Assembly: GCA_020310875.1 (NCBI GenBank)
Contig: CM035432.1
Location: 95,110,967-95,174,966 of the forward strand
Direction: 5' to 3'
Length of the DNA stretch: 64,000 nt
Source of the DNA: Ceratopteris richardii
Taxonomy: Eukaryota > Streptophyta > Polypodiopsida > Polypodiales > Pteridaceae
Below, piece after piece: positions 59,107-64,000 of this stretch (the first letter of the stretch is position 1; each line of letters begins with the position of its first letter). The translations under genes and the position numbers were made by a program. The notes beneath the pieces were generated by a model, which did no database searches, was not told the origin of the DNA, and saw nothing but the letters and a program-made list of their open reading frames with translations.

Positions 59107-59658
59107 CTAGAAGGCGAGTTAGATTATTGTGGTGTAATTCAAGACATCTTGAAACTATCTTTCAGAAAGTTTGATTACTTTATTTTTGACGTGAAATGGT
59201 TCAAAGTAGTCACCTCCTTTGGAATAAACACAACAGTGAGACGGGATAAGAGCGGTTTGCTTCAAGTCGACTCCACAAGATTGTGGACAGATGAAAGGGA
59301 TACATTTGTACTTCCCGAACACTATGAGCAAGTTGTTTTTATACCAGATTCAAAAGACCTAGAGTGGCTATTTGTTTTACAAGTTGCTCCACGTAGTAGA
59401 CAAGTTTTTGAAAACATAGATGTAGAAGAAAGTCCATCTCTAGTGGACTCAGAGATTCATTCGATAGTTGAGGAAGAAGAGATCATTGTTCGAGAAGAAG
59501 AGGTCATTGAAGAAGAGGTCATTGTTCGAGAAGACGAAGTAATAGACGATGATAAGGAGGAAACCAGCATAGCAAGCGATTTAGAATCCATCAATATAGA
59601 GATAGATATTCTCGGTGCATCGGATCTTCAAGAGGATGCAAGAATAGAGGACTTTTGA
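59107..59658 (+). CDS. TNP2-type CACTA transposase, C-terminal exon only
   Basis: The frame from about 59107 to the TGA at 59656-59658 encodes the segment that ends plant TNP2 proteins: VIQDILKLSF.KFDYFIFDVKW, then DKSGLLQVDSTR, DTFVLPEHYEQVVFIPD and W.FVLQVAPR. An acidic tail with EEEEIIVREEEVIEEE-type repeats follows. TNP2 proteins are usually several hundred residues longer, with the Transposase_21 catalytic region upstream; here tandem repeats occupy that place and no start codon is available in context. The remnant is therefore non-functional alone. Upstream sequence AACACCTACATAACATA is shared with the 304-bp minisatellite, so the repeat array runs to the exon edge. The identification rests on motif order known in the family. 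Confidence 0.75.
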   Translation, partial: LEGELDYCGVIQDILKLSFRKFDYFIFDVKWFKVVTSFGINTTVRRDKSGLLQVDSTRLWTDERDTFVLPEHYEQVVFIPDSKDLEWLFVLQVAPRSRQVFENIDVEESPSLVDSEIHSIVEEEEIIVREEEVIEEEVIVREDEVIDDDKEETSIASDLESINIEIDILGASDLQEDARIEDF

Positions 59659-59763
59659 ATAAAACACTTGTACGTACTAATTTTTGGTTCTTTTTTGGTT
59701 TATTCCCTATATTATTTTTCTTATCGCATGCTAACTATTTGAGTTCTTTTATTGCAGAGCACG

Positions 59764-61014
59764 ATGGGAGACAGTCCTCCAGTCACTCCACATTCCATGA
59801 TAGAGGAGCAGTTTTTGGAGTTCATCTCTCAGGTCCCTCCTGCGTATATGGCCGCTGCATCACAGTATTGGATCGCTCATGGTAGCACTCCTCCCGGCCT
59901 CACTCCTGGCGGCCTTAATCCTGCCGGCCTCACTCCCGCTAGCCTCACTCCCGCCGGTGTCACTCCCGCCGGTGTCACTCCTCCCGATGTCACTCCTGTG
60001 GGTGGTGCTACTCCCGTAGGAGGTATGTCTCCTAGCTTTGTGACTCCACCACGACAATCTTTGCAGCCATCTCCTACTAGGTCTACTAGTAGACATGTGC
60101 GTTCAACACCTCAGCGTGATACAGGGTCTGGCCCATCACGTAGATCGAGGTCACGCTCTGGAGAAGGAGGTTCTAGGAGTGGATCTACAGGTAGTCCTAG
60201 AGGCAGAGGAGGCGGTTGTTGTGGAGGCAGTGTGACGGATGTTGTGTCGCCCACTTCTACTCCTAGGAAGAGTACCTCAGATGTAGGTACGCCACGCAGT
60301 ACACCACGCAGTACACCACGTATACCTTGGGGTGCTCATGACCATGATGACTCCAAGGTATATAGTATCCGAGATGGAGCTCCGGTGATGGATGAGATTG
60401 GCAAAGCAATGCGTGCACACATACGACAACTTTGCTCCATCCAGTTTGGACACTCCATCATGCTGAAATGGAGTGAATAGGATAAAGATCGGAAGAATTA
60501 TATCACACAGATGATTTACCAGGAGTTCCGACCAACCGATGGATAGTGGATTGTTAGTTCAGAGTGGATTTTGCACACCGCACGTGAGGTCATGTCGCAT
60601 CGACAATTCGAGGCTCGTGATGCATTCAGAGAAGGCTTACCAAAGCCTGTATGGTTAGACGCTGAGGAGTGGGACGTGATTCGTGACGAGCAGCAGCAGA
60701 CTCCTGATCGATATTGCCAGCAGTGAAATGCCGTAGCCACACATCTAGACACGATTGGACCGTCACATTTGGGCAGCGCCGGATATGACATGATGCGTCA
60801 TGAGTTTGTAAGTACCATTTCATTTATTGAATTTATTTGTGTTAAATTTCTCATATATGTTTATCTAGTCTTTTTATATTTGTTTCAGGAGCTAGCAATG
60901 GGTCGTCCTCCAACACGATCGGAGGAGTCTTACAGATATAGTCATGGGTTGACTGCACTATTGCAGGACTTGGAGGGACGCGGTGCGGTAGTTTCATGGG
61001 AGCATTTGCGATGA
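59764..61014 (+). pseudogene. TNPA-like CACTA gene (plant transposase Ptta/En/Spm type)
   Basis: Preceded by an acceptor (TTTATTGCAG, ending 59757), suggesting a spliced leader; first ATG at 59764. The N-terminal part has a run of TPAG/TPPG-type repeats (59885-60010), then an S/R/G-rich, basic low-complexity region. From about 60340 it resembles the Transposase_24 (Ptta/En/Spm) family: FREGLPKPVWLDAEEWDVI, then HLDTIGPSHLGSAGYD, and in the next exon MGRPPTRSEESYRYSHG. An 81-bp intron (60808-60888, GTAAGT to TTTCAG) keeps the phase. In-frame stops occur near 60478, 60544, 60724 and 61012, so it is a pseudogene. A further intron (about 61016-61102, ending TTGCAG) lies after the last of these. 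The usual role is binding of subterminal repeats with TNP2. Confidence 0.75.
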
Positions 61015-61102
61015 GGTAATTAATTTATAAACTTGGTTTTTACTTCTTGTTCGTAATATTCATGTGAATTTATCTCATTCCATTAATGTTCTTTGTTGCA
61101 GG

Positions 61103-61469
61103 ACTGCTGATATGGAACGTTCTTTGCATGTGTATGGCAGTGGAAGACCAATATTTTGTATTTGATTTCCATATGGCAATACATTGCTTTGCCACATTTT
61201 GTAAAAGCGTCATATATAACAGTGGTTTGCCACACTCTTGTACATGCCTCATTATTGAAATATATAACTTCTTTTGTACATGGTTCATTGTTCATTCTGA
61301 TTATCTCTTTTGTGTATAATAATACTCTGTTTCATGAAATCATATTTCGGTTGTCATTAGAGTACACATCACATGTACTCGTTTTTTTTTGGGCAGAGTG
61401 TATTGTCTTTTGTTAAGCAACATCATGGTAATAATGCTATAGCAAAAGACAAAACACTTTGCCCAAAAA
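61103..61469 (+). other. CACTA 3' transcribed tail, non-coding
   Basis: Follows the last splice acceptor. A short open end (MERSLHVYGSGRPIFCI) may be the original C-terminus in another phase. The rest, with GTTTGCCACA and GGGCAGAGTGTATTG words, matches the inverted CACTA remnant at 39.9-40.3 kb. Confidence 0.5.
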
Positions 61470-61781
61470 AATTTTTGCAGGTATGGTCGTCGGTATACGC
61501 GACGGTACTCCCAGTAGTGTCATCGGAATAACCGTCGGTACACCCAGGAGGCGACGCAGCAGAAACCGATTACCGACGCATATACCGACGTTTATAACGA
61601 TGCATATACCGATGCTTATACCGATGCTTATACCGATGCCTATACCGGCATTAATACTGACGCATATACCGACTCTTTGGTACCGACGTGCAAACTGACC
61701 TTTACACCGGCGTCGCGGCAAATAAAGCCGCGTTCATTTTCCTCTGTAAAAACCTCGGTATACCATCGATCTGTTGTAGTG
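61470..61781. repeat. CACTA right subterminal repeats and TIR
   Basis: ATACCGACG/ATACCGATG words occur about a dozen times, locally as 12-bp direct repeats (CTTATACCGATG). The block ends TGTTGTAGTG at 61781, followed by the TGC duplication. TTTTTTTTTGGGCAGAGTG and CTTTGCCCAAAAAAA at 61381-61475 form an inverted repeat just inside. Confidence 0.88.
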
Positions 61782-61784
61782 TGC

Positions 61785-62514
61785 TAACTTCATTCCACAT
61801 GATTTTTATAAATTTATACACATCTTTATCAAACAAAAAAATGCAATGCAAATACTCTTTCAGAAAGAAAATAAATTTCAAATCAGAAACATTTCACCTG
61901 ATCATTGGTTCATCTTCATCATTGATTGACCCAACTTTTCTTCAATTTCATGATGTATCATTCTTCATCCACATCAACATCAGTATCATCAGCATCCTCT
62001 AGCATCATCATAATCATCATCAACAATCCTCATCAGTCATCAATCATTATCATCGAACATCATCATTCATTATCATCATAAACCATCAATCATCATCAAT
62101 CACTAATCATCTTCATCATCATCCATCATCATAAACTATCATCTTCATCAATCACTAATCATCTTCATCATCATCCATCATCATAAACTATCATCCTCAT
62201 AAACTATCATCATCATCAATCACTAATCATCTTCATCATCATCCATCATCATTAACTATTGTCATTCATCAATCACTAATCATTTTCATAATCAATCTTC
62301 AATAATCATCATCATCATAAATCATGAATAATCATCATCATCATAAGCATTATAATTAACCATCATCATCATCACTTCATCATGCATTATCATCAATCAT
62401 CATCATGTGTTATCATCAATCTTTATCATTCAATAGCTCTTGATCATTCTCATGTTTTTTCATTATGATTCTTCTTCAATCATCATTCAAGATTTGCAAA
62501 TATGTCTTGAAAAG
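61785..62514. other. No gene; ATC-rich microsatellite region
   Basis: About 61965-62480 consists mostly of ATC/CATCAT words with higher-order repeats of AATCACTAATCATCTTCATC and CATCATCATAAACTATCATC. No coding signal. Confidence 0.8.
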
Positions 62515-63060
62515 TTAGATTTCTACTTTTCTTGTTCTTTTTAAAGACTTAGAAGACTTCGGAATCGCCTTTACATTCCCCTCAATTTGCACAATAATAT
62601 CATCAAACAATTGTTTCTCTGCTTTGTTAACTCGCTTGTTAGATTCTATATCTTCTTGAGTTTCTTCTTTACTCTTTTCTTGTTGAATTTGTTTATCAAG
62701 GTTTAATTGGGATTGTAATTTCGCAACTTTCTCTTGATCGAATAGATTCTCATCAGTCAAAAGTTTTGAATCAAATGACACTAATACATCCTGACCTTTC
62801 TTTAATTTCTCTTAAATTTCTCTATCATATTCTCTTTTATGATCTATTTCCATTTGTTCTCTCAATATCTGCTCAATATTTTTCTTCTTGACCTTTATTT
62901 GTCTATCTTTGGTTTCTTCAATAGATTCTTCTTGACTCTCAATAGATAGCATTCTCATTTGTTCATCAGATCTACTGTCCTCAAGTCTATTTGGTTTCCA
63001 TATCTCTTCAATTGACTTTGATTTAGCTTTGGTCTCAAGTCTATTTCCTTTTGATCTCCT
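62515..63060 (-). pseudogene. Charged coiled-coil reading frame, unrecognised
   Basis: The - strand frame from about 63051 to 62515 is open except for one TAA near 62810; the ATG-type start at 62781 lies after that stop. It is rich in E, K, Q and I, with heptad-like coiled-coil segments (IEETKDRQIKVKKKNIEQIL; EKVAKLQSQLNLDKQIQQEK) and ends KSLKRTRKVEI. No domain recognised. It could be the end of a gag-like or linker protein of a mobile element, or a host fragment. The neighbouring LINE-like sequence upstream on the same strand makes a transposon origin likely but unproven. Confidence 0.4.
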
Positions 63061-63470
63061 CCTCGTACCTTAATCTTCCTCTGATATTTTGGAGTCCTTT
63101 TAAGATTGAATCTTCCCTTTATTAACTTCTTCTTTGAGTCTCTGGAGCCGGCAGTATAGGTTTCCTCTACGTCTTTGGTGGATGGTTTTGAGAACCTTCG
63201 TGGTCCTAATCAAGATCTAACGAGACTTTTTCACAACGTTTCTCCAACACTTGGCTGGAGAGGTGTAGACGATGAATGTCTCAAGCCAAGCATTAGTGAT
63301 TTCTTGATGGATAGAGGGAAGTGAGAAGACAAACGGACTAGCATGAAATCAAGGTGCCTTGCGACTTTTAGATAGACAGGGGAAGGCAAAGACCATTGGG
63401 TAATGGTTTGAGAGAGTGAGATCGATACTTTGCGTTAGGGTGGGAGGACCCCATTGATGGATGAGATTCT
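63061..63470 (-). mobile_element. LINE-like fragment (endonuclease tail to RT linker)
   Basis: On the - strand, weak coding signal reads WGPPTLTQSIDLTLSNHYPM, then HASPFVFSLPSIHQEITNAW and RRRGNLYCRLQRLKEEV. This is the order (end of the AP-endonuclease domain with an SDH-like motif, then a basic/coiled linker) seen in plant LINE ORF2 proteins. Stops interrupt the frame at least three times. RT is not present. Assignment is by pattern only. Confidence 0.4.
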
Positions 63471-63599
63471 GCGAAATGTAGCTTCTGTCAAGTCTCCCTT
63501 TCCTCAAGTCCTCACCCAATTGAAGATTAGACTAAGAAAAACCATTCGAGTCCTTAACTTCGACCAGATCCAAAAAACGTTTGGTTTGATTCCATGTAT

Positions 63600-64000
63600 C
63601 TATTGTCTAGGCCTAGCTATGGATGGAGTAAATCCATTTGGTTTACGCAACTCTTCATGAAGCACATGGCCTCCAAGTTTGGCCAACTATAACATCCCAC
63701 CATGGCTAGCCATAGAAAAGGGTCATTTATTATTAGCTCTTATTGTGCCAGGTAAGTATAAGGTAAAAAACATGGATGTATAGCTTGCACCACTTGTGGA
63801 AGAGCTATGCATTTTATGGGATGGGATTATTGTGTGTGACATGTCTCAACCTATAAGAAGATGAGACGTGGGAGTGCAAGGTATACTTATGTGGATGATG
63901 CATGATTGGCCTCATTATGGTGAACGTTCAGGTTTATCCATTTTAGGTTACCGTCCTTATCCTCTATGTGGACCATGAGTTGAAGCATGCTACTCCAAAG
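63600..64000 (+). pseudogene. TNP2-type CACTA transposase fragment, runs off the window
   Basis: The + strand frame reads LGLAMDGVNPFG, STWP.SLANYNIPPWL, HLLLALIVPGKYKVKNMDV, LAPLVEELCILWDG, MWMMHDWPHYGERSGLSI and then a CPLCGP-like end. This is the core of the plant Transposase_21/TNP2 family. In-frame stops at about 63658, 63778, 63862 and 63976 make it a pseudogene. It belongs to a different CACTA copy from that at 55.3-61.8 kb, which ends at 61781. The upstream part (63454-63600) is open but not recognisable. Confidence 0.8.

Larger units (their letters stand above)
55320..61781 (+). mobile_element. CACTA (En/Spm) DNA transposon, ends intact, 6462 bp
   Basis: The left end CACTACAACATAT and right end TGTTGTAGTG form the TIR of the CACTA superfamily, and both sides are flanked by the 3-bp duplication TGC (55317-55319 and 61782-61784). 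Subterminal regions are full of ACCGACG/CGTCGGTAT words. Inside are 5'-UTR exons, about 3 kb of tandem repeats, the C-terminus of a TNP2-type transposase and a TNPA-like gene. The expected catalytic core of TNP2 is absent, so the element cannot move by itself, though its ends may still be recognised by a related transposase (inference). Confidence 0.93.

Noticed and set aside
61965-62480. CRISPR-like spaced repeats
   Set aside because: The repeats are ATC trinucleotide microsatellite words of variable spacing; no constant repeat-spacer structure, and the DNA is plant nuclear.

Overview
The window looks like a gene-poor stretch of a large, repeat-rich land-plant nuclear genome. Evidence for this: Copia elements primed by plant initiator-tRNA-Met, a chromodomain-bearing Gypsy element, a CACTA transposon with plant TNP2/TNPA-type genes, tRNA-headed SINE-like pieces, and TTTAGGG-like motifs inside a minisatellite. 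I found no ordinary host housekeeping gene, rRNA gene, complete tRNA gene or CRISPR array. The species cannot be named from sequence alone; a fern, lycophyte or gymnosperm would fit as well as a large angiosperm genome (inference, low confidence).

Layout. 0-4.2 kb: two Copia fossils in opposite orientation (a 3' end on +, a 5' end on -). 4.2-5.1 kb: the 3' end of a LINE ORF2 (-). 5.1-13.3 kb: non-coding sequence with an inverted pair of 198-bp TRIM-like LTRs, a lone CACTA-type terminus, and the fullest copy of a 2-kb non-coding repeat ('repeat A'). 13.4-14.4 kb: two tRNA-derived SINE heads and a 590-bp purine tract. 15.4-18.6 kb: a gag-protease fossil (-). 18.8-39.8 kb: two parts of another repeat A copy, separated by about 19 kb of Gypsy debris. 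That debris holds a chromovirus family ('G1': pol at 19.7-22.7 kb, gag-pro pieces at 30.9-32.0 and 36.1-38.3 kb, LTR pieces in several places) and a second Gypsy family ('G2', 23.0-30.9 kb, with an extra coiled-coil reading frame after integrase). It also holds the C-terminal part of a DUF7869-like, transposase-like gene (32.0-33.5 kb).

39.8-52.1 kb is a three-layer nest. A CACTA 3' end on the - strand is split by an 11.6-kb Copia element, which is itself split by a 5.5-kb Copia element; the inner insertion has a perfect 5-bp target duplication. 52.3-53.3 kb is a second copy of 'repeat B', which I interpret as the R-U5 part of the G1 LTR.

55.3-61.8 kb is a complete-ended CACTA element with 3-bp TGC duplications. 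It keeps TIRs, subterminal repeats, 5'-UTR exons, the TNP2 C-terminus and a TNPA-like gene, but the expected catalytic core of TNP2 is absent and about 3 kb of micro- and minisatellite DNA lies there instead. 61.8-64 kb holds an ATC-rich microsatellite region, a coiled-coil frame, a LINE-like piece (-), and a TNP2 fragment of another CACTA element running off the right edge.

The window therefore records successive transposon insertions rather than a working operon or pathway. The items most worth following up are the CACTA element with a satellite-filled core, the DUF7869-like gene, the G2 extra frame, the G2 LTR whose tRNA-Lys primer site faces the opposite way from its coding region, and the palindrome-rich LTR of the outer Copia.
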